DNA of 64,000 nucleotides. It comes from Enhygromyxa salina (GTDB taxonomy: Bacteria > Myxococcota_A > Polyangia > Nannocystales > Nannocystaceae). Location of the stretch: the NCBI RefSeq assembly GCF_002994635.1, contig NZ_PVNL01000042.1:159363-223362 (forward strand), given 5' to 3'. Position 1 is the stretch's first letter, and each line of letters begins with the position of its first letter. Of this stretch, positions 41,231 through 50,353 are shown in pieces. The translations under genes were made by a program, and so were the position numbers. The notes beneath the pieces were generated by a model. It saw only the letters and a list, made by a program, of their open reading frames with translations, was not told where the DNA came from and ran no database searches.

Positions 41231-42163
41231 TCACCCAGCCGCGCGCAGACCCATGGCGTCCATGGGCGGGGTCCCAAACAGGTCCGCCCACGCGTCGCGG
41301 ATCCATGCTCCGGTGTCTCGCCAAGCTCGGGACCCCAGCGGCGGCCCGAGCCGCAGCGACTCCGGCCACGCTCGACTCGCGTCGAGCTCCACGGCCACGC
41401 GCGTCCACCCGCGACCGTGGGTGATCGGCACCGAGCCCGGCTCACCCCCCAGCGCCCAGTGCAGCTCGCCCACGGTCAGCAACGCCTCGCGCGGGTGAGC
41501 GCCGGATCGTGGCGGCGACCAGGCTGCGTCGATCACATGTTGGGCCACGCCGAGCAGCAACCGCGCCCCGAGCTCCACCTCGGCTCGAGGGACGGCGACC
41601 AGCTCGAGGTCAGGCAACCCAAAGTGGGCCATGCCGACCGTGCTGAGCCATCGCTGGCCCAGCCGCCCGCGCGAGCTCGGGACACACAAGTGGTTGACCG
41701 CGTGCACCCGCCCATCTGCTGGCGCCCGCACCCGCGCGCGTACACCAAACATGGCGACGCTGCGGCGGGGATCGACGACGGCACCCCCGAACAGCTCCGC
41801 GAGCGCGTGGGCGACCGACAGCGCGGCCCACAGACCCGGCCGCCGCGGGCCTCGGCGATCCAGACAGCGGACCGCGATCACCCGCTCGCGACCCGGGCGT
41901 GGCTCGACGCTCGGCTCGAACGCGGCGTCTTGGGTCCACTCGACGCTGCCGTCCTCGACCAGCTCCGCCACGGTCAGCTGCAGCCAGCCGCTGAGCTCGC
42001 GCATGATCCAACATCGGACCGACTGCTCGACCCGCTCGCGCGGGGGTACCTCGATCTGCGCAGGGATCCGTACGAAGAACGTTGGCAGCGGGCGCACGGC
42101 CAGGCGCGGGGGTAGGAACGGCGTGGGCGTGTCGGCGGGGCCTGCTTGCGTTTGTGTGTGCAT
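41231..42163 (-). CDS. Hypothetical protein, unknown
   Basis: The 310-residue protein has no signal or membrane segment. It looks globular, with 'RPLPTFFVRIPAQIEVPPRERVEQSVRCWIMREL', 'AVRCLDRRGPRRPGLWAALSVAHALAELFGG' and 'VNHLCVPSSRGRLGQRWLSTVGMAHFGLPDLE'. I do not recognise the family. The codon bias is strongly coding. The ATG at 42163 is chosen because the upstream frame becomes low in G/C and non-protein-like. It lies downstream of a pair of hairpins that should isolate it from the HipA-like operon. Confidence 0.65.
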   Translation of the reverse strand: MHTQTQAGPADTPTPFLPPRLAVRPLPTFFVRIPAQIEVPPRERVEQSVRCWIMRELSGWLQLTVAELVEDGSVEWTQDAAFEPSVEPRPGRERVIAVRCLDRRGPRRPGLWAALSVAHALAELFGGAVVDPRRSVAMFGVRARVRAPADGRVHAVNHLCVPSSRGRLGQRWLSTVGMAHFGLPDLELVAVPRAEVELGARLLLGVAQHVIDAAWSPPRSGAHPREALLTVGELHWALGGEPGSVPITHGRGWTRVAVELDASRAWPESLRLGPPLGSRAWRDTGAWIRDAWADLFGTPPMDAMGLRAAG

Positions 42164-42240
42164 GTCGCACGCAACTGCATGGGCGGCTCCAGACCCAAAG
42201 CTTTGCGATCTTCGGTACTTGGCTTGAATGCTGGAGATCG

Positions 42241-42279
42241 CAGTGGCCCGCCCACGGGCCACTGGCCCGGAACCGGGCC
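42241..42279. terminator. Two tandem perfect hairpins
   Basis: CAGTGGCCCG-CCCA-CGGGCCACTG (42241-42264, 10-bp arms) is immediately followed by GGCCCGG-AA-CCGGGCC (42264-42279, 7-bp arms). They sit 43 nt after the end of the HipA-partner gene (minus strand) and upstream of the next minus-strand gene, a natural terminator position. There is no T-tract. Confidence 0.5.
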
Positions 42280-42321
42280 GGCCCAGCCTCGGGCCACGAC
42301 CCTCCCAGCTGGCGAGCAGGA

Positions 42322-43125
42322 CTAGCTGACCAACTCAGGCGTTGGTCCCGTGCCACCGATCCGGCGGATCTCCTCCGTGAACCGCTCGCGCGATTCTGTG
42401 GCGCCGGTGTTGTACACGTCGGCGACCATCCGAAGTTGGTCTTCTAAAACTTCGGCCGATCGCGCTTCACCCGGGCCCGGAAGCACGTACGCGACGCGCC
42501 TGTGCTCGCGCCCGACCGATGCATCCCAGGCAGCCTCGTAGGCGCTGAATTTCTGAAAGATCGAGGCCACACGATCGGACGCTCCACCGCCAGAGAGAGT
42601 GACCGGCTCCATGAGCAGGATCGTGTCTTCGCCGACGACGAAGTGGGTCACCGTTCCAACCTTCGGAGGCAGTCGTTGCAACTCCGTTGCGCTCGACGGG
42701 CGGAACCGCTTGCGAACGTAGCCAGACACCCCCCAGTTGGTAAGGTGGTTCCACGCCAGCGTGGGGAGTCGTTTCTCGACGGGTGGCGCTGGGTCGTTCG
42801 GTTCTTGTTTGACGCTTGGCAACGCGGTGGACCGCACCCACATCGCAGGGTCAACGAGGCCAGCCGGCAAGTGTTCGCGGGGTCCGAGTTCGAAGTGCGG
42901 ACCGAGGCTGGACGGAAGCACGGGCTCCTTCACCGACGCCAACTCCGCCACCCCGAACCGAAGCAACTCGCTTGCGCCGACCCCGCCCACGCACCGGTGG
43001 TCTAGCATGAGATCAGCCGTGACCGTCTCGATGGTGTCGCCAAGGGACAGCAGGGCAGCAACCGGCACACGCCAGTCAAGCGCGAGACGAGGCCGGAAGT
43101 ACACCGTGCGGAATGATGCGGTCAT
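42322..43125 (-). CDS. Partner of HipA-like kinase, unknown
   Basis: The 267-residue protein begins 'MTASFRTVYFRPRLALDWRVPVAALLS' and contains 'THFVVGEDTILLMEP', 'VASIFQKFSAYEAAWDAS' and 'VAYVLPGPGEARSAEVLEDQLRMVADVY'. I cannot place it in a family. Its position directly behind a HipA_2-type kinase, with a 4-nt ATGA overlap, resembles loci where that kinase is followed by a DUF3037 protein of similar start ('...VRYVPDP...NVGVVL'), but similarity is not clear. Base composition is less G/C-rich than that of neighbours, suggesting transfer. ATG 43131 is an alternative start. Confidence 0.6.
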   Translation of the reverse strand: MTASFRTVYFRPRLALDWRVPVAALLSLGDTIETVTADLMLDHRCVGGVGASELLRFGVAELASVKEPVLPSSLGPHFELGPREHLPAGLVDPAMWVRSTALPSVKQEPNDPAPPVEKRLPTLAWNHLTNWGVSGYVRKRFRPSSATELQRLPPKVGTVTHFVVGEDTILLMEPVTLSGGGASDRVASIFQKFSAYEAAWDASVGREHRRVAYVLPGPGEARSAEVLEDQLRMVADVYNTGATESRERFTEEIRRIGGTGPTPELVS

Positions 43126-43859
43126 CGGCATGCCTCGAGCGCCTTCAAGTACTGAGGTAGTATCGAGCCGAGCTCGCTGCAACGATAGCGTAACACCATC
43201 AGCAGTTCGTTCTCTAGGTCAGGGCATGCGGCGGCATCACACGCTTCGTGAGCGTCCGCAGCCAAGCACTCTGTGGGCAACGCTTGGGCTCGATGCGCCG
43301 CTGCCGTCGCGGCGCGAACCACGGCGTCACCGAGTGGTGCTGGCCGGAAGTGCGACGCTCGCGGGTCGGGGACCAGGTCTCGATCGTCGAGCAGACCTAC
43401 AGGGCTGCCGATGTGGGCGTTGGCAAAGTCGATGTACCAGGGCCGACGGGTGCCCTCTCCGCGGTGTTCCAGGAGCACGTTGCCGTCGTGACGGTCCTCG
43501 TTGAGGACCAGCGCATCGAGAGCGTACATGGTCCCCATTGATTCTGGACCGTCCTCGATGCTCTCGAACAGCGATGGTTGCCAGTGCGACGGAGCGTGGA
43601 TCAGGTGGCTCAACCACGAGGGCGATCCGCTGCTGTCTCTTGACACTCCGCCGGAGGGCACAGGCAAGTCCAGCCGGTTAGCGAGCAGAAACGACACCGC
43701 TTCGGCCAGGACCTGGTTCACGCCCATCAGTTCCTTGTGGACCCACTCCGTGCCGTCGTCGCCAACCGCAACTCGAGCATCCGAAGAGTTGGGCACGCTG
43801 ATCGCCTGGCGTGGGTGCAGCGTCCCAACGCGGGCGATGCTACGCGGGATGAGATCCAT
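43122..43859 (-). CDS. HipA-like (HipA_2) protein kinase-fold protein
   Basis: The 245-residue protein has a compact kinase-like fold. 'EWVHKELMGVNQVLAEAVSFLLANRLDLPVP' fits the phosphate-binding and Glu helix region of HipA_2, 'LNEDRHDGNVLLE' supplies the catalytic Asp-Arg-His and Asn, and 'YIDFANAHIGS' supplies the metal-binding Asp (DFG-like). HipA-type kinases phosphorylate translation factors or other proteins and often act in toxin-antitoxin or defence loci; the target here is unknown. No HipB-like antitoxin is adjacent. It is the first gene of a two-gene unit with lower G/C than its surroundings. Confidence 0.72.
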   Translation of the reverse strand: MDLIPRSIARVGTLHPRQAISVPNSSDARVAVGDDGTEWVHKELMGVNQVLAEAVSFLLANRLDLPVPSGGVSRDSSGSPSWLSHLIHAPSHWQPSLFESIEDGPESMGTMYALDALVLNEDRHDGNVLLEHRGEGTRRPWYIDFANAHIGSPVGLLDDRDLVPDPRASHFRPAPLGDAVVRAATAAAHRAQALPTECLAADAHEACDAAACPDLENELLMVLRYRCSELGSILPQYLKALEACR

Positions 43860-43943
43860 GGAGCGACGTCAGAGTCTCACACCCTGGCTCGCAACCGAAT
43901 CTGAACGCACGCGCACTCTCAATGCACGAGACAGGGCCACGCG

Positions 43944-44777
43944 TCAGCGCGCCATGACTCCGAAGCGGACCAGCGCCGCCCGCAGGCCATCGCGCAAGGT
44001 CGCGTGGGTCTCGACCCCGCCAAGGTCAATCCCCAGCTGGACCAGCGTCTGGGCAATCTCAGGCCCGACACCCACGATCTCGGTCTTGACCCCCAGCAGC
44101 CGCGCGGCCGCGACCGCGCTCAGCAGCGTCGACGCGCTCGATTCATCGACGCTCGGGATCCCGGACACATCCAAGAACACGACCCGCGCCGCCGCGCTGG
44201 CGATCGCGCTGAGTAATCGCTCGAGCACCAGGTTGGCGCGACGTGGGCTCAGCTCACCCACGAGCGGCACCAGCAAGATGCCCTCCCAGACCGCGATGAC
44301 CGGCACCTCCATCGAGTCGATGACCTGCTGCTGCGCGTCGATGTGGGCCTGCCGCTTCGCCGCGGTCTGCTCGAGCGCGTGGATCTCGTCGATCCGCCGC
44401 CGCAGCGAGGTGATGTCCGAGATGATCCCGACGAGCCCGACGATCGCCCCGGTCTGATCGCGCACGGGATACTTGCGGGTCCAGAGCGTGTGCACCACGC
44501 CGCGGTCGTCGGTCAGGCTCTCCTCGTTCTCGTTGGTCTCGCCCGACCTGAACAGCTGATCGTCTAGCGCCCAGAACACCTCGACCTGGTCCGGCGGGAA
44601 GATGTCGGGGTCACCCCTGCCGATGAGGTCCGCCCGATCGCGTCCGAGCAGCGTGCAGAACGCGTCGTTGAGCGCGATCCAGCGGTGCTGCCGATCTTTG
44701 ACAAAGATCGGATCGTTCATGTTGTCCAGCACCAGCTGGAGGAACTCGGAGGACGGTGTCAATTCATTCGCTGACAT
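43944..44777 (-). CDS. PAS-STAS regulator (RsbR-like)
   Basis: The 277-residue cytosolic protein has a PAS domain (residues about 8-130: 'FLQLVLDNMNDPIFVKDRQHRWIALNDAFCTLLG', 'DQTGAIVGLVGIISDIT'), a coiled-coil linker, and a STAS domain (about 160-270: 'GILLVPLVGELSPRRANLVLERLL', 'VVFLDVSGIPSVDESSAS', 'GPEIAQTLVQLGIDL'). This is the plan of RsbR-type stressosome subunits with PAS as sensor. At the two RsbR phosphorylation sites this protein has Glu (in 'VDESS') and Thr (in 'HATLRDG'). No RsbS or RsbT gene is adjacent. It diverges from the Cys-repeat lipoprotein gene across 191 nt. Confidence 0.85.
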   Translation of the reverse strand: MSANELTPSSEFLQLVLDNMNDPIFVKDRQHRWIALNDAFCTLLGRDRADLIGRGDPDIFPPDQVEVFWALDDQLFRSGETNENEESLTDDRGVVHTLWTRKYPVRDQTGAIVGLVGIISDITSLRRRIDEIHALEQTAAKRQAHIDAQQQVIDSMEVPVIAVWEGILLVPLVGELSPRRANLVLERLLSAIASAAARVVFLDVSGIPSVDESSASTLLSAVAAARLLGVKTEIVGVGPEIAQTLVQLGIDLGGVETHATLRDGLRAALVRFGVMAR

Positions 44778-44968
44778 ACGCGGACTCGATGGCCGGAAAC
44801 CCGGCAGTCATACCCTACTCGGCTGCGTATGCACCGACACCGAACGCCAACCACATTATTGCCGTTAGCTTGCGGTGGGAACGCAAACTCGCAAAACATC
44901 GTCAACCTCAGCGCGACGCTCGCCATATTCAAGCTCCCATTGGGATCGGATTCTGGCATCCTGCGGGC

Positions 44969-46297
<1,329 letters not shown>

Positions 46298-46371
46298 TCG
46301 CGACCAAGTGCAAGGCCCGCGCAGCCGATCGCTGCACGGGCTGACATGCTCGACGCGACGCACGAGCTCGC

Positions 46372-46377
46372 TAGGCT
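46372..46377 (+). promoter_or_regulatory. TAGGCT -10 element before MepA-like gene
   Basis: TAGGCT ends 6 nt before the GTG at 46384. CTCGAC 17 bp upstream is a partial -35. A leaderless transcript is predicted. Confidence 0.45.
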
Positions 46378-46383
46378 CAGCTT

Positions 46384-47595
46384 GTGCGTTCGTGGTCGTC
46401 GTTGCTGCTGATCGGCGCGCTCGTGACGGTCTCGGCGGCGGCCGACGGGCGGCGCGAGCTCATGGTCGACTCGCCCCCCAGCTTGGAGCCACAGGGGCTC
46501 GCGCCGGCCAGACAGCCGAAGGCTTCCCCACCGCCGGTCGAGAAGTCGACGTGGTTCGACATCACTGAACCTCCCGACGTTCGCCCGCGCCCGCTCACGC
46601 AGCTCGGTAGCGAGCCGCTGCCGCGCTGGATACACCACCAGAGCCTGCCGCGCGACACGATCGAGATCGTAGCGATCCGCTATGGCGTCTCGGCCCGCGA
46701 CCTTCGCCGCTGGAACGGCATGTCGCCGAGAGGCCGCCTGCACCCGAGCCGACCGGGGCCCCTCCGGGTCCGAGCCAGACGCCTGCCGCCGCCGCGTGAG
46801 CAGCTGATCCACATAGCAGCCAAGGGCGACACCTGGGACTCGCTGGGCCGCCGTCATGCCGTGTTCGATCGCCACCTTCAGGCCTGGAACAAGGACGAGA
46901 TCGGCTGGACGCTCGAGCCTGGCGAGCGCGTGAGCGTGTGGGTCGAGCCGATGGTCCGAGACGCCGCCCGCGACGAAGGTCCTGCTGCCGGCCGCGCCGC
47001 CCTGATCCCGCCGCGCGCCCACAGCATCGGCACCCCGCAATCTGGGCGTTTGATCGCTGGCGTGCAGGTCCCCCCGGGCGAGGGCTACGAGCGACGCTAC
47101 CCCAACTCGAGCTGGGGCACGACCTTCGCGGTTCGCCACCTGGTCGTGACCCTCGATGAATTCCACCGGACCAGCGGCTACCTGGGCACGCTGATGCTGG
47201 GCTCGATGAGCTTTCGCCGCGGCGGCAAGATCGGGCCGCACATCTCCCACCAGTCGGGGCGGGACATCGACATTCGCCTGCCGATCCGCGCTGGCGTTCG
47301 CGCGTCGCAACCCGTGAAGCCCGAGAGCGTGGACTGGGCCGCGGCCTGGGAGTTGATCGCAGCATTTGCCCGATCCGGGGCGGTGAAGGTCATTTTCTTG
47401 GACTATGCCGCTCAGCGCGAACTGCTGGGCGAAGCCAGACGCCTCGGCGTCAGTGAGACCCGCCTCGCCGAGCTGTTTCAGTTCCCAGGAGGCCGACACG
47501 CGAATCGCGGCCTCGTCCGCCACTCCCCCGGGCACGAAGGCCACATTCACGTGCGCTACGCCTGCGGTCCGTTCGAGCCCGTATGCGGCGACTGA
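46384..47595 (+). CDS. LysM-containing MepA-like murein endopeptidase
   Basis: The 403-residue protein has a Sec signal (residues 1-21) and two LysM-like segments ('RDTIEIVAIRYGVSARDLRRWNGM' type, about 98-125, and 'AKGDTWDSLGRRHAVFDRHLQAWNKD', about 145-172). The C-terminal domain carries the LAS-peptidase zinc motifs of MepA (M74): 'HISHQSGRDIDIRLP' (HxxxxxxxD) and 'HEGHIHVRYAC' (HxH), with 'GSMSFRRGGKIG' before the first. It should cleave cross-links in peptidoglycan in the periplasm, for growth or prey lysis. The GTG start is supported by the -10 element. Its stop is 16 nt from the convergent polA stop. Confidence 0.88.
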   Translation: MRSWSSLLLIGALVTVSAAADGRRELMVDSPPSLEPQGLAPARQPKASPPPVEKSTWFDITEPPDVRPRPLTQLGSEPLPRWIHHQSLPRDTIEIVAIRYGVSARDLRRWNGMSPRGRLHPSRPGPLRVRARRLPPPREQLIHIAAKGDTWDSLGRRHAVFDRHLQAWNKDEIGWTLEPGERVSVWVEPMVRDAARDEGPAAGRAALIPPRAHSIGTPQSGRLIAGVQVPPGEGYERRYPNSSWGTTFAVRHLVVTLDEFHRTSGYLGTLMLGSMSFRRGGKIGPHISHQSGRDIDIRLPIRAGVRASQPVKPESVDWAAAWELIAAFARSGAVKVIFLDYAAQRELLGEARRLGVSETRLAELFQFPGGRHANRGLVRHSPGHEGHIHVRYACGPFEPVCGD

Positions 47596-47611
47596 CCGCC
47601 TGTGCCCAAGG

Positions 47612-50299
47612 CTAGTGCGCTTCGGACCAGTTCTTGCCGACGCCGACGTCGGCGACCAGCGGGACCTTCAGCGGATAGACCTGCTCCATCTGCGTGCGCG
47701 CGATCGCAACCACGCGCTCGACCTCCGCCTCGGGCGCCTCGAACACCAGCTCGTCGTGGATCTGCAGCAGCATCTTGGTCTGCAGCTTCGCGGCCTTCAG
47801 CTCGGCGTCGATCCGCAGCATCGCGAGCTTACAGATATCAGCGGCGGAGCCCTGGATCGGGGTATTCGCCGAGATCCGCTCGCCATATTGCTTGTCTTGC
47901 CAATTGTTGCTCGACAGCTCGGGAATGTAGCGACGCCGACCGAGGACGGTCTCCACATACCCATCAATGTGGGCCTGGGCGATCGTCGCGTCGAGCCACG
48001 TTCGCACGCCCGAATAATACTCGAAGTACCCGTTGATATACGCCTCGGCCTGCTTGCGCGGGACCCCCAGGATCTGGCCGAGCGCGGTCGCGCCCTGGCC
48101 GTAGATCGTCGCAAAATTGACCAGCTTGCCGACCCCGCGCTGCTTGGGCGTGACCTGATCCGACGGGATCTCGAACAGCTGCCCGGCCGTGCGCGCGTGC
48201 ACGTCGAGACCCCGGGTGAACGAGTCGACCAGGCGCTCGTCGCCCGTGAAGTGCGCGAGCAGGCGCAGCTCGATCTGGCTCCAATCGGCCGAGATCAGCC
48301 TGTAGCCGGGCGCCGACACAAAGGTCTGGCGAATGCGGCGACCCTCGGGCGTCTTGACGGGTGTGCGCTGCAGGTCGGGCTCGGTGGTGATCAGTCGCCC
48401 GCTGACGCCCACGGTCTGCTGAAAGGTCGTGTGGATCCGTCCGGTCGCGGGGTTGACCGCGTTCTGGAGCACCTCGGTGTAAGTGTTGATCAGCTTGGCG
48501 AGCTTGCGGTGCTCGAGCAGGTGCTCGGCGATCTCGTGACCGGGTAGATTCGTCTTGGCGGCGAGCCGCTCGAGCACCTCGGCCTTGGTCGAATAGCCGG
48601 ACTTGGTCCGCTTGATGACCGGCAGCTTCATCTCGTCGAACAACACCTCGCCGAGCTGCTTGGGCGAGGCAATGTTGAACTCGCGGCCGGCCAGCTCGTA
48701 GATCTTTTGCTCGTGGGTTGCGAGGCGCTCGGCAAATTCGGCGCCCATGCTGGCGAGGTCGTCGCTGTCGACCGCGATGCCGTCGAGCTCCATCTGGCCC
48801 AGCACCCACGACAGCGGCAGCTCGACGGTCTCGAGGTACTCGCGGTGGCCCTCCGCGTCGAGCCGCTCGCGCATGCTGGGGAACGCGGCCGCGATCACCT
48901 CGACCTGCTGGCAGCTCCACTCGCACAGCTCGTCGGGCGTGAGCTCGGTGAACAGCTTGACGCTCTTGCCGGCCCCGAGCACGCGCTTGGCCGGCGGGAT
49001 CGTGCGCTGCAGGTACTCTTTGGCGATCTGGCTGAGCTCGTGCGGGATCAGCTTGAACGGGTCGATCAAGAACGACTCGAGCATCGTGTCGCCGACCGCC
49101 CCCCGCAGCGTGATGCCCACGCGCCGCAGCGCGACCCACAATGACTTGCACGAGTGGCTGATCTTGTAGCGCTCCGGCTCCTCGAACCACGATTTGAGCT
49201 TGGCGAGGGCTGGCTCGCCGAGGCCCTGGGCGCATCCGGTCGGGACGAAACGCGCGCTTTGGGGGACGAACGAGAACGCGAAGCCAGCGAGGTCGCCGCG
49301 GACCGGCGAGGGGTGATCGTAGACCGGGAACACCGCCACGGCGCCCTCGCCCTTGGGCGGGAAGCTGGCCAGCATGGCGTCGAGCTGGGCGAGCGTGGTG
49401 ATCGCGGTGAAGTCGGCGCTGGCGTCGGCGGCCTGATCTTTGGCGGCCTCTTTCTCGGACAGCAGCGAGTAGAATTCGAGCCGCTTGTAGAGCTCGTTGA
49501 GCGCGGCGGGCTCGACCGGCACGAGCGTGAGATCGTCGAGCCCGAGCTCGAGCGGGACGTTGGTGTCGATCGTCGCGAGCTCGCGCGAGAGCACCGCTTG
49601 CTCGCGGTGATCTTCGAAGCGCTCCTTTTGCTTGCCCTTGAGATCCTCGATGTGGGCGAGGATCCCGTTGAGATCGCCGTACTTGTCGAGCAGCTTGGCC
49701 GCCGTCTTCGCGCCAACGCCCGGGATCCCCGGGATGTTGTCGACCTTGTCGCCGGTCATCGCGAGCAGATCGACGAACTTGTCGGGGAGCACGCCCCACT
49801 TCTTGCGGACCAGCTCGGGATCGAAGGTGATGTCGCGCAGGGTGTCGACCATGCGCACGCTGTCGGAGATCAGCTGGGCGAAGTCCTTGTCGCCGGAGAT
49901 GATGTAGACCTCCATGCCGGCCTCGGTCGCCTGGCGCGTGAGCGTGCCGATCACATCGTCGGCCTCGTAGCCGGGCGCGCGCAGGCGCGGGAACTGGTGG
50001 GCCTCGACGAGCTTGTCGACCCACTCGAGCTGCTCACGCAGCTCCGGGTCCATGCGTGGGCGCTGGGCCTTGTACTCGGGGTACTTTTTCTCGCGGAAGG
50101 TCTGGCCCGGGGCGTCGAATACGACCGCGCCGCGCTCGGGCTGGCGGCCCGAGAGGATCTTGCGGAACATCGTGGCGAACCCGTAGATCGCGTTGGTGTG
50201 GAGCCCGTCCGCGGTCGTGAAGTTGCTCGGGATCGCGTAGTAGGCCCGGTAGATCAGGGCGCTGGCGTCAATGAGGATCAGGCGCTCGGGAGTGGCCAC
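47612..50299 (-). CDS. polA: DNA polymerase I
   Basis: The 895-residue protein has the 5'-3' exonuclease domain (residues 1-290: 'LIDASALIYRAYYA', 'GYEADDVIGTL', 'ISGDKDFAQLI', 'GIPGVGAKTAAKLL') and the polymerase domain: motif A 'ISADWSQIELRLLAH', motif B 'KRGVGKLVNFATIYGQG' in slightly altered form ('PKQRGVGKLVNFATIYG'), and motif C 'LLQIHDELVFE'. Between them the 3'-5' exonuclease fold has lost its acidic motifs ('FPVYDHPSP' where DxE is expected; no NxxxD in 'HSCKSLWVAL'), so it probably lacks proofreading, like Taq or Bst Pol I. It fills gaps in repair and processes Okazaki fragments. The start is GTG, 6 nt after a TACCCT -10 element. Confidence 0.97.
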   Translation of the reverse strand: MATPERLILIDASALIYRAYYAIPSNFTTADGLHTNAIYGFATMFRKILSGRQPERGAVVFDAPGQTFREKKYPEYKAQRPRMDPELREQLEWVDKLVEAHQFPRLRAPGYEADDVIGTLTRQATEAGMEVYIISGDKDFAQLISDSVRMVDTLRDITFDPELVRKKWGVLPDKFVDLLAMTGDKVDNIPGIPGVGAKTAAKLLDKYGDLNGILAHIEDLKGKQKERFEDHREQAVLSRELATIDTNVPLELGLDDLTLVPVEPAALNELYKRLEFYSLLSEKEAAKDQAADASADFTAITTLAQLDAMLASFPPKGEGAVAVFPVYDHPSPVRGDLAGFAFSFVPQSARFVPTGCAQGLGEPALAKLKSWFEEPERYKISHSCKSLWVALRRVGITLRGAVGDTMLESFLIDPFKLIPHELSQIAKEYLQRTIPPAKRVLGAGKSVKLFTELTPDELCEWSCQQVEVIAAAFPSMRERLDAEGHREYLETVELPLSWVLGQMELDGIAVDSDDLASMGAEFAERLATHEQKIYELAGREFNIASPKQLGEVLFDEMKLPVIKRTKSGYSTKAEVLERLAAKTNLPGHEIAEHLLEHRKLAKLINTYTEVLQNAVNPATGRIHTTFQQTVGVSGRLITTEPDLQRTPVKTPEGRRIRQTFVSAPGYRLISADWSQIELRLLAHFTGDERLVDSFTRGLDVHARTAGQLFEIPSDQVTPKQRGVGKLVNFATIYGQGATALGQILGVPRKQAEAYINGYFEYYSGVRTWLDATIAQAHIDGYVETVLGRRRYIPELSSNNWQDKQYGERISANTPIQGSAADICKLAMLRIDAELKAAKLQTKMLLQIHDELVFEAPEAEVERVVAIARTQMEQVYPLKVPLVADVGVGKNWSEAH

Positions 50300-50305
50300 C
50301 GGGCC

Positions 50306-50334
50306 AGGGTAACGCCGCGGCGAAGGCCGGTCGA
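50306..50334 (-). promoter_or_regulatory. polA promoter (TCGACC-17-TACCCT)
   Basis: On the minus strand TCGACC (50329-50334), 17 bp and TACCCT (50306-50311) lie 6 nt before the GTG at 50299, giving a leaderless polA message. Confidence 0.5.
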
Positions 50335-50353
50335 GCCCCGACCGGTCGCGTCG

